A DNA stretch of 12,169 nt. Origin: an uncultured Akkermansia sp. GTDB taxonomy: Bacteria > Verrucomicrobiota > Verrucomicrobiia > Verrucomicrobiales > Akkermansiaceae. Of this stretch, positions 1 through 6,205 are shown one piece after another. The stretch lies in NCBI GenBank assembly GCA_904502165.1, contig CAJGDB010000053.1:1-12169 (forward strand), in the 5' to 3' direction. A model generated the notes under the pieces. The model saw only the letters and a program-made list of their open reading frames with translations, ran no database searches and was not told the origin of the DNA. The stretch's first letter is position 1; the number at the start of each line of letters is the position of its first letter. The position numbers and the translations under genes were made by a program.

Positions 1-279
1 AGCGTAGTTGAAATCCTCCCAGCTGCAATCCGGCAGCCCTTTGAAGAGCGGGGCTGCGTTGTTGATGAGGTAATCCACATGCCCATATTCTGCCAGTACC
101 TTGGAGCAGAATGCCCGCAAATCCTCTTCTTCTGCCAGATCTCCCGCAAAATAGGGGTTATCTTGCAAATCAAACAGGCACACCCTGGCACCAGCGGATC
201 TGAATTGCTCAGCAATGCAGCGACCAATGCCCTGTGCTCCCCCGGTCACCACAACGACTTTTCCGGCAAACTCACTCAT
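1..279 (-). CDS. Short-chain dehydrogenase/reductase, N-terminal part (cut by window edge)
   Basis: This is the first 93 residues of an NAD(P)-dependent oxidoreductase of the SDR family; the rest lies beyond position 1. The protein begins MSEFAGKVVVVTGGAQGIG, which gives the Rossmann dinucleotide-binding motif TGGAQGIG at residues 12-19. The structural motif NNA is at residues 73-75 (LINNAA). Asp37 ends the second beta strand, a position where an acidic residue usually favours NAD over NADP. The catalytic Ser-Tyr-Lys part is not in the window, so the substrate cannot be inferred. The ATG at 279 is chosen because it sits 8 residues before the first beta strand; the only in-frame alternative is a GTG two codons upstream. 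The gene has its own consensus promoter in the 59-nt gap after the upstream regulator gene, and the spacing implies a leaderless transcript. The regulator next door is a plausible controller, by position only. Confidence 0.9.
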   Translation of the reverse strand, partial: MSEFAGKVVVVTGGAQGIGRCIAEQFRSAGARVCLFDLQDNPYFAGDLAEEEDLRAFCSKVLAEYGHVDYLINNAAPLFKGLPDCSWEDFNYA

Positions 280-285
280 GCTCAC

Positions 286-313
286 ATTATAGAATGCTGT
301 GCGGTAATGTCAA
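286..313 (-). promoter_or_regulatory. Consensus sigma70 promoter of the SDR gene, predicted leaderless
   Basis: On the minus strand TTGACA (308-313) is followed by a 16-nt spacer and TATAAT (286-291), so both hexamers match consensus perfectly. Only 6 nt separate the -10 box from the ATG at 279, which places transcription start on the A of the start codon. Two direct copies of CGGTAA (plus-strand 302-307 and 315-320, 13 bp apart) straddle the -35 box and could be operator half-sites; that is inference. Confidence 0.8.
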
Positions 314-338
314 TCGGTAACTGCGCGGGGAGCATGGT

Positions 339-1199
339 TTACCTGACTGCGCTCTGGCGCAACTGGAGCGATATTTTATCAGCGCTGGTGTTCTTGTAGT
401 GCAGCGCCGGTGTGTTGCCGATGCCCCGCAGCTTGGTGTTGAGATTGAAGTTGAGGCGGGAGATGAGGCGGGTGTTCCAGAAATCTGCGTGCAGGTCGAT
501 ATGGGTGGGAGCAAGGGTGCAGGTGAGCAGCTGGAGCAGGCGGGCCAGCATTTCTTCCACCAGGGTGTGGTCAGCGTAGTCCATCGTTTCCCAGTCGGTT
601 GGGAGTGGAAGCAGATGCAGCAACGGGCAGGGGCTTATTCTCTTATAACGCCGCATGACCCCTTGTGGTGTGTGGCCTTTCTGTATGAGCAGGGTGAGGG
701 TTTCCTCCCGGTTGCCAGCCAGCGCCTCGGCTGCAGAGAATTCCTGAACCGGGCAGTTGTGGCGCTGCTGCAGATGGTGCATGATGCTGCTGTCCAGTCC
801 CGGCGGCAGGCAGATGCGTTGCAGCTTGTAGCGCCGCGCGGCGGCATCCAGCCATTCGTCCAGGCTCTCTGCATGCAGCTGCACAAAACGCGCTTCGTGT
901 TCTTCCTGCTTCATCCCCTGCATATCCAGCAGTTCCAGATGAAGCAATGTGCAGTGCGGCTCGGGCGTAGCGATGAAAAGTGCCACGGCGCCATGGCGTG
1001 GATTGAAATGATATTCGCGCACCGGACGGCCCCCGCCAGATGGAATTTGTGCGCCTTCTTTCAATACTCCTTCCTGCACCAGCGCTGCCACGGCGGCGTT
1101 TGTGCTCACCAGGCTCAGCCCTAGTGCTGCTGCTATCTGCGGGCGCGTGGCCTGCATCTGCTGCTGCATGTACCGGGTGATTCTATGCTTTGAATTCAT
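339..1199 (-). CDS. ROK-type winged-helix transcriptional regulator with a reduced effector domain
   Basis: This is a 286-residue DNA-binding protein of ROK-repressor type. Residues about 1-50 form a winged helix-turn-helix (RITRYMQQQMQATRPQIAAA, then GLSLVSTNAAVAALVQEGVL). The wing follows with SGGGRPVREYHFNP at 54-67, the turn typically seen at the end of the ROK DNA-binding domain. The remaining roughly 220 residues would be the sugar-sensing ROK domain, but I see neither the phosphate-binding DxGxT motif nor the Cys-rich zinc motif of that family. The protein is also shorter than a typical ROK regulator of about 380-400 residues. It may sense a different ligand or none. The start at 1199 is the first ATG, preceded by a good promoter and no Shine-Dalgarno sequence. 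The gene is divergent from pyrG and lies upstream of, and in the same direction as, the SDR gene, its likeliest target by position. Confidence 0.78.
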   Translation of the reverse strand: MNSKHRITRYMQQQMQATRPQIAAALGLSLVSTNAAVAALVQEGVLKEGAQIPSGGGRPVREYHFNPRHGAVALFIATPEPHCTLLHLELLDMQGMKQEEHEARFVQLHAESLDEWLDAAARRYKLQRICLPPGLDSSIMHHLQQRHNCPVQEFSAAEALAGNREETLTLLIQKGHTPQGVMRRYKRISPCPLLHLLPLPTDWETMDYADHTLVEEMLARLLQLLTCTLAPTHIDLHADFWNTRLISRLNFNLNTKLRGIGNTPALHYKNTSADKISLQLRQSAVR

Positions 1200-1223
1200 A
1201 TTCTTTATAAGGCTGCTTAAGAA

Positions 1224-1251
1224 AGTATAGTAATTTTTCTGTAAATTGCAA
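1224..1251 (-). promoter_or_regulatory. Promoter of the ROK-type regulator gene
   Basis: Reading the minus strand, TTGCAA (1246-1251), a 16-nt spacer and TATACT (1224-1229) form a good sigma70 promoter. The implied start is near 1217, giving a leader of about 19 nt before the ATG at 1199. The leader is A/T-rich and has no Shine-Dalgarno motif. Confidence 0.6.
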
Positions 1252-1322
1252 GTGTAATTTTATAATGAAATGGTTAGGTGGTCTGAAAGATGGTGCAGAA
1301 AGGGCCGGAGAAGGACAAAAAC

Positions 1323-1351
1323 TCGACACTTGTGCAGGAATATGTTATCCT
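1323..1351 (+). promoter_or_regulatory. Probable pyrG promoter
   Basis: TCGACA (1323-1328), a 17-nt spacer and TATCCT (1346-1351) fit a sigma70 promoter with one mismatch in the -35 and two in the -10. Transcription would start near 1358, about 21 nt before the ATG. A second possible -10, TATAAT at 1261-1266, has no good -35 on the plus strand. The alternating C-tract/pause leader used for pyrG attenuation in Firmicutes is not visible. Confidence 0.45.
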
Positions 1352-1378
1352 TACCTTAACCACACATAGAACACGACT

Positions 1379-2992
1379 ATGAAATACATCTTTGTTACCG
1401 GCGGTGTTGTTTCCTCCCTGGGTAAAGGTCTTGCAGCAGCCTCTATTGGCACGCTGCTTGAGCATTGCGGCCTGGAGGTGACCATGCAGAAGTTTGACCC
1501 GTATCTGAACATCGACCCGGGGACCATGAGCCCCTACCAGCATGGCGAGGTGTATGTGCTGAACGACGGTGCCGAGACCGACCTGGACCTCGGCCACTAC
1601 GAGCGGTTTGTGCATTGTGAACTTTCCCGCCTGAACAACCTGACCAGTGGCAAGGTGTTTGAGCGTGTGCTGGAGAAGGAGCGTCGCGGCGATTATCTGG
1701 GCAAGACTGTGCAGTATATCCCGCATGTGACCGATGAAATCAAGCAGCGGCTCTACGATCTGACAGAAAAGAACAAGAATTGCGATGTCATCATCACAGA
1801 AATCGGTGGTACGGTGGGCGATATTGAAGGCTTCCTCTTCCTGGAATCCCTGCGCCAGTTCAGCCAGGAAGTGGGGCGCAACAACTGTTGCTTCATCCAT
1901 GTGACCCTGCTGCCCTACATCAAGGCTGCCGGTGAGACCAAGACCAAGCCCACGCAGCAGAGTGTGGCCAAGCTGCGCGAGATTGGTATTCAGCCGGACA
2001 TGATTGTATGCCGCACCGAGATGGACAACCTGACCGACGAAGAGAAGCGCAAGATTGCCATGTTCTGTAATGTTCCTGCTTCCAACGTGGTTGCCTTCTG
2101 CGATGTGAAGCACAGTATTTATGAATGCCCGATTGACCTGGGGCGCGACAAGGTGGATCGCATCGTGACCGATGTGCTTGGTATCACCGTACCCAAGCCC
2201 AAGATGGATGACTGGCAGAAGTTTGTCGGCCGTGTGATTCACCCCTCCCACAGCGTGCGTATCGCTGTGGTAGGTAAGTACATTTCCCTGCAGGATGCCT
2301 ATAAGTCCATTTACGAAAGCTTCACCCATGCTGGTGCTGCTAACGACTGCCGCGTAGAGGTGGTGCGTGTGGATGCCGAGGCTCTGAGTAACGGCAGCTG
2401 CGAGGAAATGATTGGCAAGGTGGACGGCATCCTCGTGCCCGGTGGCTTTGGCGACCGTGGTGTGGAAGGCAAAATCAAGGCTGTGCAGTATGCCCGTGAG
2501 AACAATATTCCCTTCCTGGGCATCTGCCTTGGTATGCAGGTGGCCGTCATTGAATTCGCCCGCAACGTCCTGGGCCATGCCGATGCCAACTCCACTGAGT
2601 TCAATAAGGACAGCAAGGCCCCCGTGGTCTGCCTGCAGGAAGAGCAGAAGCACATTGAGAACATGGGAGCCACCATGCGACTGGGTGCCTATCCCGCACA
2701 CATCAAGCCGGGTACGCTGTGCAGCACGCTCTACGACAATCAGGAGATTATCTCCGAGCGTCATCGTCACCGCTACGAATTCAATGCCGCCTATCGCGAC
2801 GAGGTGGAGAAGGGTGGCATGGTGATTTCTGCCGTGAACGATGAGCATGGTCTGGTGGAAGTGGTGGAACTTCCCTCCCATCCCTTCTTCATTGCCTGTC
2901 AGTACCACCCCGAATTCCAGAGCCGCCCGAACAGTCCGCATCCGTTGTTCTCCGGGCTGGTGGCTGCAGCGCTGGAAGCCCAGCAGGCATAA
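1379..2992 (+). CDS. pyrG: CTP synthase (glutamine-hydrolysing)
   Basis: CTP synthase makes CTP from UTP, ATP and glutamine in the cytoplasm, the last step of de novo pyrimidine nucleotide synthesis. The 537-residue length is normal. The N-terminal synthetase domain opens MKYIFVTGGVVSSLGKG, whose P-loop-like SSLGKG is at residues 12-17. It continues with FDPYLNIDPGTMSPYQHGEV and the metal-binding segment GGTVGDIEG. The C-terminal class I glutamine amidotransferase domain carries the nucleophile Cys383 in GICLGMQ and the His510/Glu512 pair in QYHPEFQ, so both active sites are intact. The start is fixed by the conserved N-terminus; upstream there is no Shine-Dalgarno sequence. The gene is divergent from the regulator gene and is followed directly by a strong terminator, so it is probably monocistronic. 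The long open frame on the opposite strand is a codon-usage shadow. Confidence 0.99.
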   Translation: MKYIFVTGGVVSSLGKGLAAASIGTLLEHCGLEVTMQKFDPYLNIDPGTMSPYQHGEVYVLNDGAETDLDLGHYERFVHCELSRLNNLTSGKVFERVLEKERRGDYLGKTVQYIPHVTDEIKQRLYDLTEKNKNCDVIITEIGGTVGDIEGFLFLESLRQFSQEVGRNNCCFIHVTLLPYIKAAGETKTKPTQQSVAKLREIGIQPDMIVCRTEMDNLTDEEKRKIAMFCNVPASNVVAFCDVKHSIYECPIDLGRDKVDRIVTDVLGITVPKPKMDDWQKFVGRVIHPSHSVRIAVVGKYISLQDAYKSIYESFTHAGAANDCRVEVVRVDAEALSNGSCEEMIGKVDGILVPGGFGDRGVEGKIKAVQYARENNIPFLGICLGMQVAVIEFARNVLGHADANSTEFNKDSKAPVVCLQEEQKHIENMGATMRLGAYPAHIKPGTLCSTLYDNQEIISERHRHRYEFNAAYRDEVEKGGMVISAVNDEHGLVEVVELPSHPFFIACQYHPEFQSRPNSPHPLFSGLVAAALEAQQA

Positions 2993-3011
2993 ACAGGAAT
3001 CCTTTATCCCC

Positions 3012-3048
3012 CGGCGGTGGGCGCATTTATGCCCGCCGCCGCTTTTTC
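3012..3048 (+). terminator. Intrinsic terminator after pyrG
   Basis: An 11-bp stem (3012-3022 pairing with 3031-3041, one G-T wobble) with an 8-nt loop is followed by CTTTTTC. This is a strong rho-independent terminator 19 nt after the pyrG stop. Its T-tract ends only about 8 nt before the ATG of the symporter gene, so the hairpin forms practically the whole leader of that gene. Confidence 0.9.
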
Positions 3049-3055
3049 GTGTAAA

Positions 3056-4642
3056 ATGATAGATCTATTGGTAGTCTGCGCGTATTTCTGCGCGATATTC
3101 GGCATAGGCCTTTATGTGGGCCGCAAGCAGGAGAGCCTGGAAAGCTATGCCCTGGGCAACCGGAATCTGCCCTGGTGGGCCATACTGGCTTCCATTCTGG
3201 CGGCTGAAATCAGCGCTGCTACGTTTCTGGGAGCTCCGGGAGAGGGCTTTGCCCTGCGTAATTTCACCTATGCCCAGCTGGCCATTGGCACGATTCTGGG
3301 GCGTATCATTGTGGGCCGCCTCTTCCTGAAACCCTACTATCAGTATAATGTGGTTTCCATTTACGAGTACCTCGAGAAGCGATTCGGGCTCACCACGCGC
3401 CGCTGGGCCAGCGCCACGTTCCTGCTCAGCCGCGTGCTGGCCAGTGGTACTCGTCTCTTCTTTGCGGGTATCCTTCTGGTGATTGCCTATATGATGGTGA
3501 CCGGGCAGGATAGCGCCGGTCAGGTGGAGACGGTGGTTATCTACATCGCAGCACTCACCCTCATCACAATTGCTACTGCGGTGTATACAACCCTGGGCGG
3601 GTTGAAGGCCGTGGTGTGGACAGATGTGCTGCAGGCCTCCATTCTGGCGGTTTCGCTCATCACGACCATCGGGGTGCTGCTGTTCAGTATCAAGGCAGAT
3701 GGCAGCTGGAGTGCCGCATGGGATGCCATTTGCTATCATCTGGGGAATAAGGACTACAATCCCTGTGAAATCAAGAACCTGAACCCCTGGGCCTTCTTTG
3801 ATGCCGGAATGACCGGGCAGGGGCTTCTGGCCGATATCCGGAACATCCTGAGCAGCGAGTACACGTTGTGGACCGCGGTGCTGGGTTCCACTTTCATTAC
3901 CATGGCAACCCACGGCACTGACCAGGATATGGTGCAGCGTATGCTGGCTGCCCCGGACAGCAGGAAAGGTGCCCGGGCGGTGATTCTTTCCGGCCTTATG
4001 GATATGCCCATTGTGCTGGTGTTCATTTCCTGCGGTATGTTGCTTTTTGTCTATTTTGCCCAGAACGGCATCACCCCGCCGGAGAAGCAGATTGAGATTT
4101 TTCCATGGTTCATCATTCATTGCCTGCCGGCGGGTGTACGTGGCTTGCTGGTGGCTGCTCTGCTGGCCACGGCCATGGGTTCTCTTTCTACGGCACTGAA
4201 TGCTCTGGCAACAACTGCCACCCGCGACTGGTATGTGGATGTGTTTCGCCCGCAGGCCGGGCAGGGGGAGCAATTGCATGCTGTCCGCTGGCTGACTGTG
4301 TTCTTTGCTGTGCTTCTCATTGTGGTGGGGGCTGGTACAGCATGGCTCACAGTGATGGATCCTACGGTGCGGATTCTGCCCATTGCCCTGGGAATCTTCG
4401 GGTACACCTATGGTTCGCTGCTGGGGGTATTCCTGCTGGGGATGCTGACTCATGGGCGCGGTTGTGATGCCGGCAATGTGATTGCTATGCTCTGTGGCTT
4501 TGCGGTGGTTATTCTGCTCGAAATCGGCGGGCGGCAGGGCTGGTTGCCTGCGGTTGCCTTTCCTTGGCGCGTGACGGTGGGTACTCTTGCCACATTTGCC
4601 GTGGGCTGTCTGTTCCGCACGCCAATCGATAAAAAAGCATAA
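3056..4642 (+). CDS. Sodium:solute symporter family (SSS/SLC5) transporter
   Basis: This is a 528-residue inner-membrane secondary transporter of the sodium:solute symporter family, importing a small solute with Na+ through a LeuT-like fold. The hydrophobic segment LLVVCAYFCAIFGIGLYVG starts at residue 4. It is followed by GNRNLPWWA (34-42) and the TM2 stretch AEISAATFLG, the usual N-terminal arrangement of the family. The core motif YTTLGGLKAVVWTDVLQ begins at residue 177 and GTDQDMVQRML lies further on. About a dozen hydrophobic helices follow throughout. The substrate cannot be read from the sequence; sugar, sialic acid and other organic solutes are all possible. I chose the ATG at 3056 because a GTG 13 codons upstream lies inside the pyrG terminator stem and would add non-membrane residues. 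No Shine-Dalgarno sequence and no promoter are visible between the terminator and the start, so expression may depend on readthrough of the terminator. Confidence 0.92.
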   Translation: MIDLLVVCAYFCAIFGIGLYVGRKQESLESYALGNRNLPWWAILASILAAEISAATFLGAPGEGFALRNFTYAQLAIGTILGRIIVGRLFLKPYYQYNVVSIYEYLEKRFGLTTRRWASATFLLSRVLASGTRLFFAGILLVIAYMMVTGQDSAGQVETVVIYIAALTLITIATAVYTTLGGLKAVVWTDVLQASILAVSLITTIGVLLFSIKADGSWSAAWDAICYHLGNKDYNPCEIKNLNPWAFFDAGMTGQGLLADIRNILSSEYTLWTAVLGSTFITMATHGTDQDMVQRMLAAPDSRKGARAVILSGLMDMPIVLVFISCGMLLFVYFAQNGITPPEKQIEIFPWFIIHCLPAGVRGLLVAALLATAMGSLSTALNALATTATRDWYVDVFRPQAGQGEQLHAVRWLTVFFAVLLIVVGAGTAWLTVMDPTVRILPIALGIFGYTYGSLLGVFLLGMLTHGRGCDAGNVIAMLCGFAVVILLEIGGRQGWLPAVAFPWRVTVGTLATFAVGCLFRTPIDKKA

Positions 4643-4656
4643 TAAACGCTTGTTTT
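4631..4656 (+). terminator. Weak A/T-rich terminator overlapping the symporter stop
   Basis: AAAAAAGC (4631-4638) can pair with GCTT-G-TTTT (4648-4656) with one bulged G and a 9-nt loop, and more T residues follow. The hairpin overlaps the symporter TAA and the -35 of the next gene. It is mostly A-T pairs, so its strength is doubtful. Confidence 0.35.
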
Positions 4657-4677
4657 TTACAATAGATTGTGTATACT
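4650..4677 (+). promoter_or_regulatory. Promoter of the 97-residue protein gene, predicted leaderless
   Basis: TTGTTT (4650-4655), a 16-nt spacer and TATACT (4672-4677), preceded by TGTG, form a plausible sigma70 promoter. Exactly 6 nt separate TATACT from the ATG at 4684, so transcription should begin on the start codon itself, as for the SDR gene. Confidence 0.6.
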
Positions 4678-4683
4678 GCCGCT

Positions 4684-4977
4684 ATGCCGATGGATAGTTC
4701 TTCCAGCTTTGAGATTCAACAAGAAGCCCTTTCTGCGGCTATTGTTGAGTTGAACAGCATGAGTCCTTGCGATGGGGTTATCATGACCCGCACCGGCGAG
4801 GTGAGAGTCGGCTATGTAAGCGATGAGGATTTTCTCTGCATGCTGATTCCGGCCGGACTGCTTGCCCGCCAGCTCACAGCAGACGGACTTTCCTCCTACA
4901 CAGGTAAAGAACTTAAGAAATGGGCAGATTCCTACGACATTGCACCTTTGCAGGAAAAGGTGAATGCTGCCCGCTGA
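4684..4977 (+). CDS. Unrecognised 97-residue cytoplasmic protein
   Basis: I do not recognise this family. The protein has 97 residues, no signal peptide and no membrane helix. The N-terminus is Ser-rich and polar (MPMDSSSSFEIQQ). A central segment, VIMTRTGEVRVGYVSDEDFL, looks like two short beta strands, and a helical C-terminus (GKELKKWADSYDIAPLQEKV) follows. I set the start at the ATG at 4684, which sits where transcription should begin; an in-frame GTG at 4669 lies upstream of the -10 box and an ATG at 4690 is also possible. The next gene begins 27 nt after the stop with no visible promoter or terminator between them. The two are therefore probably co-transcribed, but this one appears cytoplasmic and the next exported, so a shared job is not obvious. 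Confidence 0.72.
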   Translation: MPMDSSSSFEIQQEALSAAIVELNSMSPCDGVIMTRTGEVRVGYVSDEDFLCMLIPAGLLARQLTADGLSSYTGKELKKWADSYDIAPLQEKVNAAR

Positions 4978-5004
4978 ACCTCTATCCCCCCCCTGTTTCC
5001 AAAA

Positions 5005-5619
5005 ATGAAAATGAAGTACATGATGATTCTGGCTGCGGCTTTGTTTGCCGTGGGGCTTCCCCAGGCTGATGCTGCACCGAAGAAGAGCAAGAAGGCCAAA
5101 GCTGCCAAGAAGGCGGCTGCCGGTGAGTTCAATTTTGATATTGTGAGCGATGCCGAGGTCCAGGCTGACCGCGAAGAGAAGAAGGCTAAGAAGCAGGCTG
5201 AAGAAGCGGAGCAGGCAAGACTTGATGCCCGCACCTTTGCTGAAAAGCGTGAGAGCAATGCTATTCAGAAAGAGGAAACCAAGTATTACATGGAAAATCT
5301 TCAGAAGACGCATAAGATTCTTAAGAAGGTGGTCGATTCCAAGTCTGCCCTGAAGTCTGTGCCGGCTCTTGAAAAGATTTATGGCAAGGTAGTGGATGAA
5401 GAAGCTGCCGCTGGTACGGTGACGGCCCTTGGTACGGTCAAGGTGTTTGAGGAAGAAGAAGAGAAGCTGGATGTCCACATCGCATTCCGTGCTATTGTGG
5501 CTGCTCGCAATGCCAATGTTAATCGTGAGCTGAGCCGTATTTCCAAGCTGAAAATTGATTGTCCGCGTTTCGATGCTGTCATCAAGAACATGATTGACAA
5601 GCAGAACGCGGCCAACTGA
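5005..5619 (+). CDS. Exported Lys/Glu-rich helical protein, function unknown
   Basis: This 204-residue protein has a clear Sec signal peptide: a basic start (MKMKYMMIL), a hydrophobic core, and a probable cut after QADA at residue 23. The mature part begins with a strongly basic Lys/Ala stretch (APKKSKKAKAAKKAAAG). A charged, Ala/Glu/Lys-rich region follows at about 50-115, likely helical or coiled coil (EVQADREEKKAKKQAEEAEQ). Next come a Glu5 run at 149-153 and a C-terminal helical segment. I see only one Cys (KIDCPRF) and no enzyme motif. A periplasmic or surface structural or nucleic-acid/polyanion-binding role would fit the composition, but that is guesswork. The start could also be the ATG two codons later at 5011. 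It lies 27 nt behind the 97-residue gene, with no Shine-Dalgarno sequence in between, and is closed by its own terminator. Confidence 0.8.
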   Translation: MKMKYMMILAAALFAVGLPQADAAPKKSKKAKAAKKAAAGEFNFDIVSDAEVQADREEKKAKKQAEEAEQARLDARTFAEKRESNAIQKEETKYYMENLQKTHKILKKVVDSKSALKSVPALEKIYGKVVDEEAAAGTVTALGTVKVFEEEEEKLDVHIAFRAIVAARNANVNRELSRISKLKIDCPRFDAVIKNMIDKQNAAN

Positions 5620-5637
5620 ACCAGCTGATCAGCTTTG

Positions 5638-5678
5638 AATCCTCCTGTATCCCGCCGTGGGTGCAGGAGGATTTTTTT
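5638..5678 (+). terminator. Intrinsic terminator after the Lys/Glu-rich exported protein
   Basis: The arms AATCCTCCTG (5638-5647) and CAGGAGGATT (5664-5673) are perfect complements over 10 bp. A 16-nt loop can pair further inside, and the hairpin runs into a T7 tract at 5672-5678. It sits 19 nt after the stop codon. Confidence 0.9.
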
Positions 5679-5726
5679 ACTTTTTTTGGAAAAAGTTGAA
5701 GAATTCAAATAAAAGGTTATTTCTAC

Positions 5727-5760
5727 TGCGCTGTGTTTATGTACAGCGCATGAAGCGCTG
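5727..5760 (+). promoter_or_regulatory. Inverted repeat plus third half-site upstream of the His/Cys-rich gene
   Basis: TGCGCTGT (5727-5734) and ACAGCGCA (5743-5750) form a perfect 8-bp dyad with an 8-nt spacer. A third copy of GCGCTG follows at 5755-5760. It lies 22-56 nt before the ATG at 5783. There is no T-tract, so it is not a terminator. It could be a repressor operator or a hairpin in the mRNA leader. I could not fix a good promoter; TTGAAG at 5696-5701 with an AT-rich region near 5718 is the best weak candidate. Confidence 0.5.
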
Positions 5761-5782
5761 CACAAAAAACAAAACAAAGACC

Positions 5783-6049
5783 ATGAAAAAATACCTCGCA
5801 AAATTCGCTGTGCTGGCCTGTGTAGCCTGCTTCGTACTGAGTGGACAATCCCAGGCTGCCAATGTGCATGTTCACGTTGGTCTGGGTAAGGGAAAGGATA
5901 AAGTTGTTCATGTTGAACACGGCCATAATAAAGCCAGACCTGCTCACTGCCGGAACCACCGCCATGTCTGCTGCAAGCCGATGATGATGAAACACCATAA
6001 GCATCCTCTGGCTCGTAACAGAAAGGAGTGCTGCCACCATGGACGCTGA
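5783..6049 (+). CDS. Small exported His/Cys-rich protein, probable metal binder
   Basis: This is an 88-residue protein of unknown family. It starts with a typical signal peptide (MKKYLAKFAVLACVACFVLS, probable cut after SQA at residue 25). The mature region is about 63 residues and contains 13 His, 5 Cys and an MMM triplet. They are clustered as VHVHVG, VVHVEHGH, HCRNHRHVCC, MMMKHHKH and CCHH near the end. Such density in a secreted, very basic peptide suggests binding or buffering of a transition metal (Ni, Cu, Zn or Co) outside the cytoplasm; this is inferred from composition, with no family recognised. The ATG at 5783 is chosen because it begins the signal peptide; an upstream in-frame extension would run through the hairpin and terminator region. 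The gene stands alone between two terminators, with a dyad just upstream, so it may be a separately regulated unit. Confidence 0.8.
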   Translation: MKKYLAKFAVLACVACFVLSGQSQAANVHVHVGLGKGKDKVVHVEHGHNKARPAHCRNHRHVCCKPMMMKHHKHPLARNRKECCHHGR

Positions 6050-6085
6050 TATTGACACCCCGGAAGACCCTCAATCGACATAATA

Positions 6086-6127
6086 CCGCCACAAAGCACC
6101 GGACATGGTCTTTGTGGCGGGCTTTTT
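6086..6127 (+). terminator. Intrinsic terminator after the His/Cys-rich gene
   Basis: CCGCCACAAAG (6086-6096) pairs perfectly with CTTTGTGGCGG (6110-6120). The loop can add three more pairs (ACC with GGT), and GC then TTTTT follow. It is a clear rho-independent terminator 37 nt after the stop. Confidence 0.92.
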
Positions 6128-6162
6128 ACGCCCGGATACACCCGATAGAACGCACTTTACAC

Positions 6163-6191
6163 TTGCCGAAGAGCAGGGGAACAGGTATGAT
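6163..6191 (+). promoter_or_regulatory. Promoter of ftsK, very short leader
   Basis: TTGCCG (6163-6168), a 17-nt spacer and TATGAT (6186-6191) give a good sigma70 promoter. Transcription should start near 6198, only about 8 nt before the ATG at 6206, leaving no room for a normal ribosome binding site. Confidence 0.6.
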
Positions 6192-6205
6192 AGTTGCGCT
6201 GAAAT

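Noticed and set aside
399..1124. Plus-strand open frame of 241 codons opposite the regulator gene
   Set aside because: The minus strand gives a recognisable winged-helix and GGRP wing plus a good promoter; the plus-strand reading has neither.
1274..2941. Minus-strand open frame of 555 codons opposite pyrG
   Set aside because: It is a shadow produced by GC-rich codon usage of the unmistakable pyrG; its translation is low-complexity His/Leu-rich with no family resemblance.
3065..4453. Minus-strand open frame of 462 codons opposite the symporter
   Set aside because: The translation is rich in His, Gln and Gly with no hydrophobic or domain pattern; the plus strand is a clear SSS transporter.
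5657..5782. Extended N-terminus of the His/Cys-rich protein from an upstream start
   Set aside because: The extension would run through the preceding terminator and the dyad and would bury a good signal peptide inside the protein.
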